Assembly: GCA_963978905.1 (NCBI GenBank) | Contig: OZ022260.1 | Location: 40,546,259-40,610,258 of the forward strand | Source: Trichostrongylus colubriformis | Lineage: Eukaryota; Nematoda; Chromadorea; Rhabditida; Trichostrongylidae | DNA: 64,000 nucleotides | Direction: 5' to 3' | Shown: in pieces, positions 11,127 through 23,153 of the stretch | How the letters are laid out: every line of letters starts with the position of its first letter | How positions within the stretch are numbered: the first letter of the stretch is position 1 | The notes under the pieces: generated by a model | Told to the model about the DNA's origin: nothing | The model's input: the letters and a program-made list of their open reading frames with translations, nothing else | Databases searched by the model: none | Made by a program: the position numbers and the translations under genes

Positions 11127-12170
11127 AGAGACAACTTGCACCGATACGAAACGCTATTTTCGCATGCCAACCGTCTTTGTGGTGCTCGTGTGATAGGCTC
11201 ATGCTTATTCGACTGCGGAGTTCGTTTGAGAATTGTAGTTTACTGGAACTGCTCAAGATCTTATGTTCTTTTAGAATCGTATACAAGATTAGCTCAGTGC
11301 TAAAATATTAATGATCATGACCACATATTTGAATCCCTAGCCTTTGATTATACGCGATTATTTTGGAAATTGAAAATAGAAGGAAATGTTGGGAATTGAA
11401 AAAACGGAAATGTGATCAGGAGCTATTTGAGAGCAAATAAAGTAAAAACGCAGCATTGACACGCGTTGTTTCATTCGGTATCTGGCATCTAAACGCGATA
11501 TGGTCTTCGTAATTGCATGTGGAGTCCGTCAACTTCCAGATCAACCTTGTACCTTTCAGACCTTGTAGTAACTTTCAGATCAACGTTTTCGTCATCCTAG
11601 AACTCTCTCTGTAGCTTGCATCAATTCCTAGACCTCAGCACAGTGGAAAGTTAAGCAGGCCGTACGCAACCAAGACCTGAACCCCGGACCATGCCATTAG
11701 GAGCCGCGCCTTGACTACTTCCTTACGTCCGCCTCATTGCATCGCACTTGAAATCACTGCACGAATTGTTGACGCACTCTAATTTCCCTCCTCCTGTTTT
11801 TTGCTGTGATTCCACTTTATCAGTATCTACGGGAATGGTCTAGGAACACAGCACGATGTCGACTTTGACGGCATCTACATCCCCTTCACTGATTGATCAT
11901 TACAGTAGCCAAGTGAAATCCTCGACCCTAGCAAGTTCCTCATCGCAGAAAAGAAGTTGATTCCGGTGTAATAAATCTCAAAGCAAACATATCACAGCGA
12001 AAGTTAGCTAATAAAAGTTATATAGAACTGCCGTCATCACTGTGAAGAAGAACAAGCCCCGAAGATCATTCAATGGCTTCCGAAACTTCGTGCAATAATG
12101 TTGTCAAAAAAGTAGCAGCAGATAAAAGACACAAGAAATGAGAAATGAAAGTGATCAAAGTACCATGGTT
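11127..12170. other. No feature recognised
   Basis: AT-rich sequence with scattered stops. A piece near 11650-11720 faintly resembles a tRNA on the minus strand but is not convincing. Confidence 0.4.
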
Positions 12171-12887
12171 GCGCATATCCCTATGACTACTGCAACTGGT
12201 GGAGGAGCTTGCTAGTAGTTACCATGTAATTTTTTCCAGAATCAGTGCATTTTTTCATCCATGTGATCTTGCTTATTTGCCACACAGGTTTTGCTGGAAA
12301 ATTCATCATGCCTGATGTTTCAGCGAGTCCATCGTTCTCGAAAGCTCAAAATATTTTACATATAGTTGTACAGGGTGGTCCACATGAAACGTGACGGAAA
12401 AAACTACCCGCGCATATCCCTATGACTACTGCAACTGGTGGAGGAGCTTGCTAGTAGTTACCATGTAATTTTTTCCAGAATCAGTGCATTTTTTCATCCA
12501 TGTGATCTTGCTTATTTGCCACACAGGTTTTGCTGGAAAATTCATCATGCCTGATGTTTCAGCGAGTCCATCGTTCTCGAAAGCTCAAAATATTTTACAT
12601 ATAGTTGTACAGGGTGGTCCACATGAAACGTGACGGAAAAAACTACCCGCGCATATCCCTATGACTACTGCAACTGGTGGAGGAGCTTGCTAGTAGTTAC
12701 CATGTAATTTTTTCCAGAATCAGTGCATTTTTTCATCCATGTGATCTTGCTTATTTGCCACACAGGTTTTGCTGGAAAATTCATCATGCCTGATGTTTCA
12801 GCGAGTCCATCGTTCTCGAAAGCTCAAAATATTTTACATATAGTTGTACAGGGTGGTCCACATGAAACGTGACGGAAAAACTACCCA
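12171..12887. repeat. Three near-identical 239 bp tandem repeats
   Basis: Units begin GCGCATATCCCTATGACTAC at 12171, 12410 and 12649. I see no mismatch between the first two. The third differs by one A in the run near its end and then continues into the transposon at 12849. Every unit ends with the first 37-38 bp of that transposon (CAGGGTGGTCCACATGAAAC onward). The array therefore arose by duplicating a segment across the transposon's left junction. Near identity implies a recent event or an assembly artefact. Confidence 0.95.
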
Positions 12888-13405
12888 CAAGTTTGCACTA
12901 ATCAAGCCGAATAAGAAAACTTTTTGTTTGTTCAAACCGTCAGAAAATTCTACATAAAGAATTACATAATCGGAATGTCCGCCACCAGCTTCAATACAAG
13001 CATCCATCTCTTCCTGAAATTCTTCAGGATGCGTGCAGTCACTTCAGGCGAGATTTCTATTTTTATGACGACGAACGTGATAGGCCTCCTCAGCTTGCTC
13101 CTGCTTCACGAGGAACATTCCAAGAGTATTTTGCTCCTAATACTTTTATTTCTTTTATCACCCTTTATTTTGTACATTTGGCGGAAAAGAGTAAACTCCT
13201 CAACTGAGAAGCCGCGCTTCTGCATAGCAACTACTCCTGAACGATCGGTATGCGATACCATTTTACCTATAAAAATTAAGACTCCGCAACCTAGTAGGGC
13301 CTAGATAGAGAAAAACGAATAACAACACAAAAAGCAGAAAAAAAGCTGCAAATGCCCGAAAAATGGATTTCTCTTCACCCGTCAAACTTCATGTGGACCA
13401 CCCTG
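12849..13405 (-). mobile_element. TA-flanked DNA transposon relic, family E
   Basis: The left end CAGGGTGGTCCACATGAAAC and right end GTTTGACGGG...(inverse of CAGGGTGGTCCACATGAAGT) form terminal inverted repeats, with TA at 12847-12848 and 13406-13407. The 557 bp element keeps a minus-strand stretch near 13040-12890 reading EFQEEMDACIEAGGGHSDYV, which recalls the extreme C terminus of Tc1/mariner-superfamily transposases of insects and worms. The rest of the transposase is missing. A plus-strand 126-codon frame across the same DNA is its antisense shadow. Confidence 0.75.
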
Positions 13406-13858
13406 TAGAACATTCTTCATTGCACATTGACACCCAGGCCCTTTTACACGCATGTCAAAAATGTACATTGGCACATTGCGCGCGTACATCCCCGCTACTG
13501 ACAAAGGAGATTATGACCAGGTTTCAGGTTTTCAAACATTTCCATGAAGATTGATGCAAACCAGTAGTGCCTGACAGCAATCCTTTTACGAAAATATAAT
13601 GTTTAGTTACTCTGGAGGGATGGAGCAGCCTATGAAATACGCAAACATTGAACGAAGAAAGCCAAGCAACTTCTCCTTAAATAAAATTGTAGTAAAAAAT
13701 TATTGCGCAAGTTGATATACAAAATACTAGTCCAAAGAATGATATCAACAACCCATCATTTGCATCGAGGCTCAGCTCTCATTGTTGTGAGCAATCACTG
13801 TGCGATTTTGAAGTCCCATAAAGTTAAAGTTGTAGATGTTAACTGACCATGTGGTCCT
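13406..13858. other. No feature recognised
   Basis: Short frames only between the family E element and a family C element. Confidence 0.4.
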
Positions 13859-14178
13859 TGAAGGAATCGTTCACGAAAAAATGAGTTGCTCTGCTAGCCA
13901 TAAGTTTATGTTGTATTTTCTTGATAGGGGCCGTATGTAACGTTTCATGCGAAAAAGTAAGGATCCGGCTAATATACATACATACAGCTCTTCAAAGTGG
14001 CGGACTGCGGGGCGGGCACCCACTTGGAGGCCCCACCCCGTCGCCCGTCATTGAGTAGCTGTTTTCAGCCAGATTCTCACTTTTCCGTTTAAAACTTCGC
14101 ATGCAACCCTTATTCAGCAAATACTACATAAATACGTGGGCAACAGAAAAACTCACTTTTCCGTGCACGATTCTTTTA
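13859..14178. mobile_element. Family C fold-back element, copy 3
   Basis: Starts GAAGGAATCGTTCACGAAAA and ends CCGTGCACGATTCTTTTA. Arms carry AAGTTTATGTTGTATTTTCT and the inverse AATACTACATAAATACGTGG. The core GGCGGGCACCCACTTGGAGG is a GC-rich palindrome. Confidence 0.8.
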
Positions 14179-14372
14179 AACTCAGAGGACAAACAAAAAT
14201 AGCATGGGTACAAAAGTAGTGGAAAAAATTTGTTAATGAGAGCGATACAGATATGCATACCCGACAATGCACAAATTCAAGATGTGGGAGTTCGTGCGTT
14301 CATACCCTACGGTATACACTGGCGCCATTGTGCTAACGCGGTCAATGCGTGAACAACAGGAATGAGCGCATC

Positions 14373-14804
14373 TTAAAGGAATCGTCCACGGACAATGAGT
14401 TTTTGTGTTACCTATATGTTTATGTTGTATTTGCCTAATGTTAGCCTCATGCAAAATTTCACGCGAAAAAATGTGAATCTGGCTGAGATACAGCACCACA
14501 AAGTGCGGTCCCAGTGGGCGGAGCCTAAGAGAAAAGCCTCGTCCGTCGTCCGCCGTGGTCGGAGACGCATTGTAGGAACAGAAGGTTACGTAAACAGTCC
14601 CACTCTCCGTTCCCAACGGCGGCGGAAGACGGGACGAGGCTTTTACACGGAGGCCCCGCCCACTGGGACCGCACTTTGTGGTGCTGTATCTCAGCCAGAT
14701 TCACATTTTTTCGCGTGAAATTTTGCATGAGGCCAACATTAGGCAAATACAACATAAATATATGGGTAACACAAAAGCTCATTTTCCGTGGACGATTCCT
14801 TTAA
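14373..14804. mobile_element. Family C fold-back element, copy 4 (best preserved)
   Basis: A 424 bp palindrome (14377-14800) opening AGGAATCGTCCACGGACAAT and closing TTTTCCGTGGACGATTCCT. TTAA stands on each side (14373-14376, 14801-14804). Arms are about 150-200 bp and very similar, through ATGTTTATGTTGTATTTGCC and CAAAGTGCGGTCCCAGTGGG. The TTAA could be a piggyBac-type target duplication or simply part of the terminal repeat. Frames of 85-127 codons on both strands are palindrome shadows. Confidence 0.88.
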
Positions 14805-17764
14805 TAACTGACGAATCCTCACCTTACATATGAGCTCTGGTGGTGAGAACGTGATATGTACAATGGTGTGTGCGTCTAATGAAACGCTTTGGCAAAGCAT
14901 GACGGTGTGGTCTCAACCTCTCCACAGCATCATCGATGTTGAGTGTTGGAGTCAAGCCGATGAGTCCATCGTTGGAGTTCCATTCTGGTTCACACTTCTT
15001 TGGACTGGGTTAGGACTTCTTTGGGTTACACTTACGTGTGCAGGACAAGTAACACTACAAGAAGTTGTGCAACGCTTTGAAGCCTTCGATAATGACGAAA
15101 TCGTTGCAACGTCAGACATAATAAATATTTTGCCAAAGCAAACCTATACGCGAAAAAAACACGCATATGCTCGAATTTTTTCAGCATTTCTGAGGTCAGT
15201 GGAAGTGAGGTATTCAACTGCACAAGTACCTACATATTCTCGGATAAGCTATAAAATTTGATCGTAGTTATAGAAATTGTCTCTCTTCTTAGGACGCCGA
15301 AAGAAAGTGACATTACCATATTGCCTTTCTCCCAAAAAATCCAATGTGACCCCTTTTCAGCATTTCAAAGTGACATCTACGCATCGCAAAAAAAAAAAAA
15401 AAACTAGAGCACCTCTAAAAATTTTAGGACTGGAAGTCTTTCCCACCCATTCTGCTACTCCGACGCTGCTTCTTTGAAAGAATTTTTGTAACGGTGCAAA
15501 AACTTTTGGAAAGAACGAAAATCTTTTCCACGTGAAAATCATACCCTTTCTCTTGGAATATACAGATGAGACTTAAGAATCCTGTTTTAGTAATCATAAG
15601 TGATAAACATTGTAAAACATGGATATGCCAGTGTAATCCAAGCTAACATCACCGTTTCTTTGCTACCTATTGGTGTTTTTAAGTGTCGTTAAGTTGCTGA
15701 ACTACGTCTAGCAAGTTTTGATCCGAGAAGTACATTTATAACGTAACGTCCAGCCGCTCGTTTCACTTTCAATTCTGCTCTCCACCATAAATCTCTTTGA
15801 CTCTTGAAGACAGTTTATCTTCAGTATCTACCAAAGCGCCCCTTACCGATGCTTCAGTTAATTCCAAAGCCGTTCCTCATCCGATTTTGTGCGGTATATA
15901 GTTGCTTTTAATCAAGATCATGGAACGAGAGAGAGTTATGTAGTTAAGATTCGAAAGATGCATTCACGATTTCCTCAGCACTTGCTCGACTCATACCTTG
16001 GGAGACCCATCAAGCTGTAATGTATTCTATCATTATTTGCACGAAACCTAATTACAAAATCGGTTTCCAGCCGACTTATATTCACCAGTCGATATAGACG
16101 TGCATACTCAAGGGTACCCAATAAATATATTGGAAAAGGAACATCGCCGGACTTTCACCCAGAATTCTCGCGTGTCCTAAATGTTTTTCATAACACATCC
16201 TAACACCGAGCCTCAGATAGACAAACATATCAATTTCTCTTACTTCAGCGACCGCGACTGACATGTTCTCTGTTGGCAGAGCCGCATGCGGAAGGACCTT
16301 GTAACCTTGCTCTAGCTCACATTGCCGAGAAACAACCAGCTCAAGCTATGATTTTTAACTATGCAGACTTCACCCATATGCACAACAAGGCATCGTGTCT
16401 ACTGCTTTTAACTATGAAGAACTGTGGCGAGCCATTTCCATTGGAAGCTTCCATCAAAAAGTGGAAACACATGCCAGGAAAACCAAGTGGAACGTCATCG
16501 ACTGTCCGAGAGAAAAACACCATATTCACTACGCATTGTTCAGGAGACAAAAAAATCCGCTTCTTGTATGTGATGCCATCGCCACGCCCACTCCAATGCC
16601 CGGTTAATGCCGTTGACCATGAATCAGGGCCAAGTCTGGTATCGAGAAATATACATGGTACTGCTGGTAGCGATGCCATAATTATCGATTGACAACCTTT
16701 TTAGGAATAAGCTCTACTCAAAATCTTCTCAGAAATGCATGATCGTCAAGAACATCTCGAGAAAATTCCCAAAATACGATTCCCCTCTTTCCAACCGAGA
16801 ACGACCCTCGCGACGACTCGTCCATCCATGCCATGAATTGGACCCTGCCATGAACATCGATTTCTTTAAACGCTGGCGACCTTGCTAGCGACTTAGAATG
16901 GAAGGGAAAGATCAGTCCTACTTCGAAAGTCTTTATGAACCGTGCCACGATTGAGCTACGACGAGAATTTTGTGTTCGATTTAGCGTTGTCACAGTATGC
17001 AATACTGAATGTTGCTGCCCTCTACTATCATTCGCAATATAACTGCTAATTTTGGAATATTGGAGCACATTCATACTCGGCAAGGAGTCGCTTAACCCCT
17101 GTGCTGCCAGAACTGAGCTCATTTGTAGTGGGGACGAGCGTTGTTGACACCTCATGGCACTCCCCTCGAAGACAAGAAACGGGGATCTTTTTATGATATA
17201 AATATTCTATCTACTCTAACCATAACCAGACTTGCTTTCATATTTTCAAAGGCTTCTATGATTCGTTTGAATTTCTTCCAATTCCAATTTTCCAATTTCT
17301 ACAGTTAGGTTAATCGTTCTCACAATGGGCAAAAAGTGAGTTTCAGTTATAACCAGTTTGCTTTCTATTACGTGCCTACAATTGTTAACCATTTTTGGTT
17401 GTTATGATTTCCCATTTCTCTGCTCTTCTTCTAAAAAGCAAAGTTCCTCCTTTACATACCAACTTTGCTGGCACGCGTCATTGTGCGCTTCATTCAGGCA
17501 GAGAGCAACGGGCTCATTTCAAATCGCTAGCAAAGATCGAATCTATTTGGCATCACAGCTTCATAATATCAAATGATGTGTGCAGTAATGTACGCCAGCA
17601 AAGCTGGCGATCTTTTATCAGAGCCAAAAATGTTTTACCAAAGTTTCTCGAGCGGACAGAAAACTTCACAGAAAATGAAAATTTTGCCTTTTCCAGTTCG
17701 AGTCCTGTGCTCAAGCTGTTCATCCGGCTCTTTCTTTCCATTTTGAAAACATTTACAGCACATG
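14805..17764. other. Unassigned; several open frames, none recognised
   Basis: The plus frame 14830-15261 (143 codons) includes a hydrophobic stretch (FWFTLLWTGLGLLWVTLTC), and the minus frame 17155-16718 (145 codons) is polar. Neither has a recognisable domain. A minus stretch 16257-16086, bounded by an AG and a GTGAAT donor, stays open (reading MFLFQYIYWVPLSMHVYIDW at its end) and might be an exon. A run of about 16 A lies at 15390-15405. Confidence 0.3.
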
Positions 17765-17770
17765 TTTCAG
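17765..17770 (+). promoter_or_regulatory. Probable trans-splice acceptor of gene 1
   Basis: TTTCAG directly abuts the ATG at 17771. The paralogue has the same arrangement at 26267-26272 while sequence further upstream differs. The hexamer is the nematode acceptor consensus, so a spliced leader could join right at the start codon. An upstream in-frame ATG at 17762 overlaps the acceptor and would be removed. Confidence 0.6.
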
Positions 17771-20700
17771 ATGCTTCTCTACTTGGCGTTAACGGTTAGT
17801 TTCGTCGCTCTTTCATCACAACAACCACACGTACCCGAAAACACTTACGAAACGTGCTCAACGAAACTGGATCGAGGCGATGCGTGTTGTTCCTCACCGA
17901 ACAACACAATCAGAGTGAGCTCTTTATTTTTGACAAGTTACTCTAATTTTGAGAAAGAGTTAACTGCCAGTAACGTCCGACTGGATCGAAGCTGGTGCAA
18001 AACAAGGGAAATTTTTGGAATAAAAACATTCTCCTTACACTCTTGGTGACTCTCATGCTCCACAAGCCTTGCTGATGTCATTGGTAGGGGTAGCTCATGT
18101 CAAATAAGAAAAGAATCATTGAATATGAAGTCGAGGTGCTTAGTAGTACGAAAGTAAAGAAAAATGGAAAGAGCTGGCCAAAAACGAGGTGAAAGATCTC
18201 CTCCATAAATGATTTCGGGAGGGGACGGAAAGTTGAAATGGGGTGGTCCCCGTTAGAAAAGAAAGGAGTTGTAAAAAGTACACCACCTCCAAAGCCCCAG
18301 GACGCTATTTCACCGAAAATTTCACAACATATCTAGACCCTTAGGCCGCGGTCATACTTTGCGTTGTCTGCGGCAGGGCGTGGCCGCGCATCTTGCGTCT
18401 CCACACAGGGTCAAGCGTCCAGTTGAGGGAAATTTTCAAAAAATACGACCCCCCCCCCCAAAAAAGGAGCCCCCGATACGACCCCCCCCCCTTTTACGTC
18501 TGCGAACTGAACACGAGGCACGAGAACTGGACAAGTCTAGAAATGATCCAGAAGGGGCTCTCGATCAAAAAAACAAAAACAAAAGACTGTTACCTTTGAG
18601 CTTCGTTTCAGGCGACGGGCGACCGCCCGTTTCGGGCGACGTGCGAAGCGGTCGCGTTGGAGCGCGTTATCTTATTATCACCCCATACTAAATTCCGACA
18701 TTATTAAAACACTTCAAACTTTACCTAGAGCCCATCTTTCAAGCAGCTGTGACCTGTTTTCCCAATAACTTCCTTAGACCTATCTATTGACTACTTGCTT
18801 TCCCTTATGGTTGCTTAGTTTTCGATATGGGTTTCCAGTTGAGGGTTAGTTGAGGGGAATTTCGGAGTGTTTCACTTCAAATGACCATAACTTCCTTCAA
18901 ACTTAACTATTATACATGAGTTCGTTTGGGTGAAGCAGAGTCTGCGAGGTTTTTGCTTTCGAATGACTACCTGAGCTATGCCATACCTCTGAGAGGAAGC
19001 AAGTTATTTTGAGGGAAGCCAATTGAGGGCCAGTTGAGGGGAATTTCGGAGTGTTTTACTTCAAATGACCATAACCTCCTTCAAACTTAACTATATGAGT
19101 TCGTTTGGGTGAAGCAGAGTCTGCGAGGTTTTTGCTTTCGAATGACTACCTGAGCTATGCCACACCTCTGAAACGAAGCAAGAAAAATTCAGAAAAGCTA
19201 GTTGAGGGGACCTTTTTTTCGTCGAATTTGCGAGATCTTCCCACGAATCTTCCCTAAAATCGATTCATTGTTGCTGAAATTTTTCCATTATGCATCCTTC
19301 GCTCTCGGAGGCCTAGTGGGAAGGCGAGAAGCGTCGGTCAGCTTTTCTGTGGGATGCGCCATGCATGAGGATTTCATCCACTTTCTCAATGGATACAAAC
19401 GTTTTTCCGGTCCACATAGTGGCCGCCAACACTAGGTTACGTACTTACGGTCGTAGTAAGGTATGGAAGAAGTTCATATCAGCTAATTTTCCTTTTTCAA
19501 CTTATAGTTTTTGGAGTATTCATCCACGGCGATACCCGTGGATAGATGCCGCTTCCCACGGCTAATCGGTCAATTTCGAAGGTGTCTCTGTACGTGAATT
19601 CTGTGCCGGCGGACCAATGAAAGGTTCATTTACACTGGTTGGCTTCGTTGCGGATTGCGCCATGCATGAAGTTTCCATGATGATCGAGTTAAACTAGTTT
19701 TGGGTTCGAACCCAGTTAATCAGTTTGATCATTTCTCACCTTACAATTTAGACCCTCAGTCTGAGAAATTCTGTTGGTCACTGTCTACCTCAACGATTAC
19801 GACCCCCCCCCCCCTAGCGGACCAAATACGACCCCCCTGTTGAGGATTCCTCAACGGAGGCTTGACCCTGTCTCCACACTGCCTCGTTGCCTGCGTCATC
19901 TCTGCACCTCCCCCGTGCCACTCTCTCTCACAGGCAGCGAGAGAGAGTGGCACAGTGGAGGTGCAGAGATGACGCAGGCAACGAGGCAGTGTGAAGACGC
20001 AAGATACGCGGCCACGCCCTGCCGCAGATAACGCAAAGTATGACCGCGGCCTTATAGCTTCCATATGGGTGACTCACTTCAAGAGTTCTTATCTCCCTCG
20101 TCACCCTATCACTGAACATAAAGGATCTTGTGAGTTACCATCAGTTTCAGTTTTTCTTCGATCCTGAACTTAAGCAGTGCTTCACCTACCTCTATGAAGG
20201 ATGTGGTGGTGGACGGAACACATTTTACACGGAAGAAGATTGCAGGAGTATTTGCATTCCAGGTACGGCCGCTTCCATCATTTTCGCTTTCTTCAAAACA
20301 TACATGAAGGTACTGGACACTTGTAAAAATCGTAGTAAATTCAACATGTTTAATTTTTGAAATTGTTTACCGTAGCAAGAATTCGTAATGGAATAAGCAT
20401 AATAAGTATAGCATATTTAATTTTTCATGATTGCTCACCGTACTACTACTGCCTATTACGAGGGATGAGAAAGCATTTTGAAGACGAGAACAAATAAATA
20501 TTGCCAAAAAATATAATAGATAAAAATGAACAAAGAACTGGCACTTCCATCCTCAGTGCTGTCCGGTATTTCAATAAAGTTCACCTCAAAAACCAGGTCA
20601 GTGTGATTACAGCTGACAAATTCACTTGCGGAGGGAACAGAAAGCCAACAGGAAGCTGTCAAGTTCAGAACATGACCTGCCCATCTGGCAGCAGTTGTGT

Positions 20701-22734
20701 TCTGGGAGGACTGGGAGCTGGATTATGCTGCGACAAAATCAGTCAAAGTAAGCTCCAAAGTGCTCCGTTGTCAAGGAAAAAACAAATACTGTCAGTGGGC
20801 GATCCGATTTTTAGAGCGATGGGAGCGAGAAGCTCGCAAACCTTTCTGTCCAGTCGGTCAACCACTGAAGCGGAATGTGTTCTATGGACAGGAAATCTGG
20901 ATTGGCAAAAGCTGTGCTCACAGGTATGAAACTCAAACAAGGATCTGAGTAGTTCATTGTATACTCTGACCGGTTTAAATCAAAAGAAAAGTTCATTCCG
21001 AAGATAATCAGTGAAGTGCGCTTGCTGACATCTACCATACCAATTTTGCAACTTTGTGATTATACAAACATTCATTTGACGTACGTTAACGGCCGCTTGG
21101 CTTAGCTTCGCCTTCGCCGTTCGCAATAAACGGGTTCATGCAGATGGCAAAGGCAGCTAAACCAGCTAGCCGTGGACACTGCGCCGCCTCCTAGAACTAC
21201 TCGGCCTTGGGAAGACGTACGTACGGAACGCATCAAAATGGGACGGCGATAAAAATCTCAACGTGCAATTGTCAAAATGAGTTTTGCCACAAATAACCTC
21301 TTCGTGACTCGCCATTAGCAAACACCAGGGTATCTTTGACCACGTGTCGCCAAGTCTATTCGCACGTCAGGCGTGTGCGAAAAGAGAACACCAAGGGTCT
21401 CCTGTCAGTGATGATCCAGCGAATGTTCTCCTTCCAGCAAACGTGAAACGTACTTTCAGACCGAATGGTTAAGATGATTTATGGGTCTTTATCCACAAAA
21501 GTCCTTCAAAATACGAACCTGAAGATGAGAGAGGTCAAGCAGCGAAAAATCAAAGAAAGGTTCAGAACTCCCGGTGAAGGGACACCATTCAGTCGTTGAT
21601 TTTGTGGTGTGCGAATGTGTCATTGCAGACAGCGTCATGCTCGAAGATGTCGTGCACTCACTACGACGCAAGTCCCAGCTTGCGGTTCCCGCCCACTTGT
21701 GTGTGGATACATATCGCACCTCTGCGTTCTCGTCCATTCGTGAGCGGAGACACGCGAAGATGGTACTGGCACATAGCTTAATGGCAGCATTAGGGGAAAG
21801 TCGGACGAAAAGTAAAAGAAGTAGTGCATATAGAAGTCGAGTTGCCTAGTAACAGGACAGTGGAGATGAAACGGATGGAAATGGCCAAAAACCCGAGAAA
21901 TAAGACCCCCTTTCCACCGTTGATTCTCGACCCGGACAACCTTCCCGTGAAGAGGCGGGTAGTCCGGACTATTCTTCCATTGGCATGTTTCCAAATGAAC
22001 ACAAGGGAATGTTTGGAAATACACTGCATCCATTTCTGAGTGAGCTTCAAGCTAAAACTGCGAAAGCGCGCCGCAACACCTTCGGTCCTGCCCCATCTCC
22101 TTGGCCGCTCCCAGCTCAGCCAGCCGGGAATTACGTCATCCGGAGGCGAGATCGACTTATCAAGAGGCGGAACAGATGGACGATTGCGGCATTTTGCGAC
22201 GTTTCTACAGCTCAGAGGGGAGCTTTTCCACAGGGATATCGCCACAGATAGCCTTTCAGGGGTCTACCATGTGAGTGACTTCTTGTAAGGATTTCTCCAT
22301 TTTCGCATTACCCCTAATGCTGTCTTTGAGAGCCCAATAATAAAACCTCTACGATTCCTTTTAATAGGATCATGCCTAAAGTTGGCTGCAGTGGCACTCG
22401 GATTTCATTTCCACCACCCATTTTTGCCCAAGCAAAGATGATGCTCAATGCCCTCTACTATGACCACAGAGAAAGATCAGCAGTAGACAATCTCTTATTT
22501 TTCTATCAATCCTATTTCAGATTTTGTCCTTATGGTTACGAATGTGTTCAAGGAAACCGTGTCGCACATTGCTGTGGACCCATAAGAAACTTCAGAGAAA
22601 GGGAATATCTAAACGATAATACTATCAACGATGAGAATTATCGGAGACCAAAAAACATTCACCGACGGTCACGGATCGAACCGCCGGCCATTCCACTAAA
22701 CGGGTACCTCCAGAAGTATACTCATACTAAATAG
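17771..22734 (+). CDS. Secreted Kunitz / lustrin-cysteine-repeat protein, gene 1 (5 exons)
   Basis: Exons: 17771-17914, 20151-20262, 20613-20747, 20815-20923, 22521-22734 (714 nt, 237 aa, stop TAG). All introns are GT-AG, with phases 0,1,1,2 as in the paralogue. Residues 1-18 are a hydrophobic signal peptide. Residues 29-83 are a Kunitz domain, with Cys at 29, 39, 40, 58, 66, 79 and 83, FFFDPE and YEGCGGG. The spacing from C3 to C6 is canonical (7, 12, 3 residues), but the first loop is longer, with a CC pair and an NNT sequon and no basic P1. Residues 91-125 and 142-185 are two lustrin-like cysteine repeats, each ending CC. The last 50 residues are basic and polar. The start is chosen by paralogue alignment. 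The exon 4 acceptor (TTTTTAG) was picked because the nearer CAG breaks frame. It is probably an extracellular binding protein; classical protease inhibition is doubtful. Confidence 0.86.
18449..18492 (-). other. Long C-tracts (G-quadruplex potential on minus strand)
   Basis: Two runs of ten or more C, separated by CCCCC, follow the repeated word ATACGA. A second pair of runs lies at 19800-19836. The minus strand, the template of gene 1, thus has closely spaced long G-runs. Confidence 0.7.
18845..19202. repeat. Twofold tandem repeat of about 175 bp
   Basis: The block starting TTGAGGGGAATTTCGGAGTG at about 18850 recurs at about 19034, and a third copy of only its first few bases is at 19202. 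The units share GAGTTCGTTTGGGTGAAGCA and GGTTTTTGCTTTCGAATGAC. The spacing is 184 and then 168 bp owing to small indels. It lies inside the intron 1 insertion. Confidence 0.85.
20924..22520 (+). other. Intron 4 of gene 1, enlarged, nothing identified inside
   Basis: This intron is 1597 nt while its paralogous intron is 89 nt, so about 1.5 kb was gained here or lost in gene 2. Overlapping frames of 71-151 codons exist on both strands between 21570 and 22290, but none matches a family I know. No terminal inverted repeats were found. Confidence 0.5.
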
Positions 22735-22773
22735 TATGTACAGCATGAAATCTAATGGCGATAAACTGGAAGA

Positions 22774-22779
22774 AATAAA
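22774..22779 (+). terminator. Polyadenylation signal of gene 1
   Basis: AATAAA, 40 bases after the TAG stop, is the standard signal at a usual nematode distance. Confidence 0.7.
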
Positions 22780-23151
22780 GTGCTCAACAAAACAAATCGA
22801 TGTGAGGTTGTTGCACATGAACAGAAAAGTATGAACATAGAGATTTTATTTTAGTGCGATTGAGAGGTATCTAGATGGAACTGGACGATTGTGGATACGA
22901 AGCAGTTGATGCAAATGAGGCACAGTGACCTGGAAGGAGCCGTTCACTGAGCTCATCTTGCATCGTATAGAGTGCTTGCATAGGTGTTTTGCCAGGCAGC
23001 GATATGTACATAGTTTTGTGCACCATTCAGGAGTGCACCCACTCTGCTGCACGTCGAATCAGTCTTTCGCAAATGCTAGCAGCCTTTCAACACTGACGAT
23101 ACCAGGAGCAGGCTGAGTAATCAGGAGTTGGGAATACAGACATGAACCCTA
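22780..23151. other. No feature recognised
   Basis: Spacer between the 3' end of gene 1 and the next transposon; short frames only. Confidence 0.4.
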
Positions 23152-23153
23152 TA

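Larger units (their letters stand above)
18344..20051. mobile_element. Harbinger-like insertion, TTA duplication, in intron 1 of gene 1
   Basis: The left end GGCCGCGGTCATACTTTGCG and right end CGCAAAGTATGACCGCGGCC are perfect 20 bp inverses, each bordered by TTA (18341-18343, 20052-20054). TTA duplications with such ends fit PIF/Harbinger elements. The small element at 48516-48693 has the same ends. The right third (19845-20051) is itself palindromic around a CTCTCTCTCACAGGCAGCGA centre. The middle looks like later insertions, since GGGTCAAGC near 18411 is matched inversely by GCTTGACCC near 19860. No transposase was recognised. Confidence 0.75.

Noticed and set aside
11640..11720. Minus-strand tRNA-like stretch
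   Set aside because: Only a partial B-box-like GGGGTTCAGGTC; arms do not pair and no clear A box spacing.
12171..12887. CRISPR-like regular repeats
   Set aside because: Units are 239 bp head-to-tail with no variable spacers.
12924..13304. 126-codon hydrophobic plus-strand frame
   Set aside because: Antisense of the transposase C-terminal remnant in the family E element.
14233..14782. Open frames of 85-127 codons on both strands
   Set aside because: They lie inside the family C palindrome and mirror each other in sequence, so they are inverted-repeat shadows.
20792..20923. Alternative exon 4 of gene 1 using the CAG at 20791-20793
   Set aside because: It shifts the frame and destroys the conserved FYGQEI..GKSCAHR block shared with gene 2.
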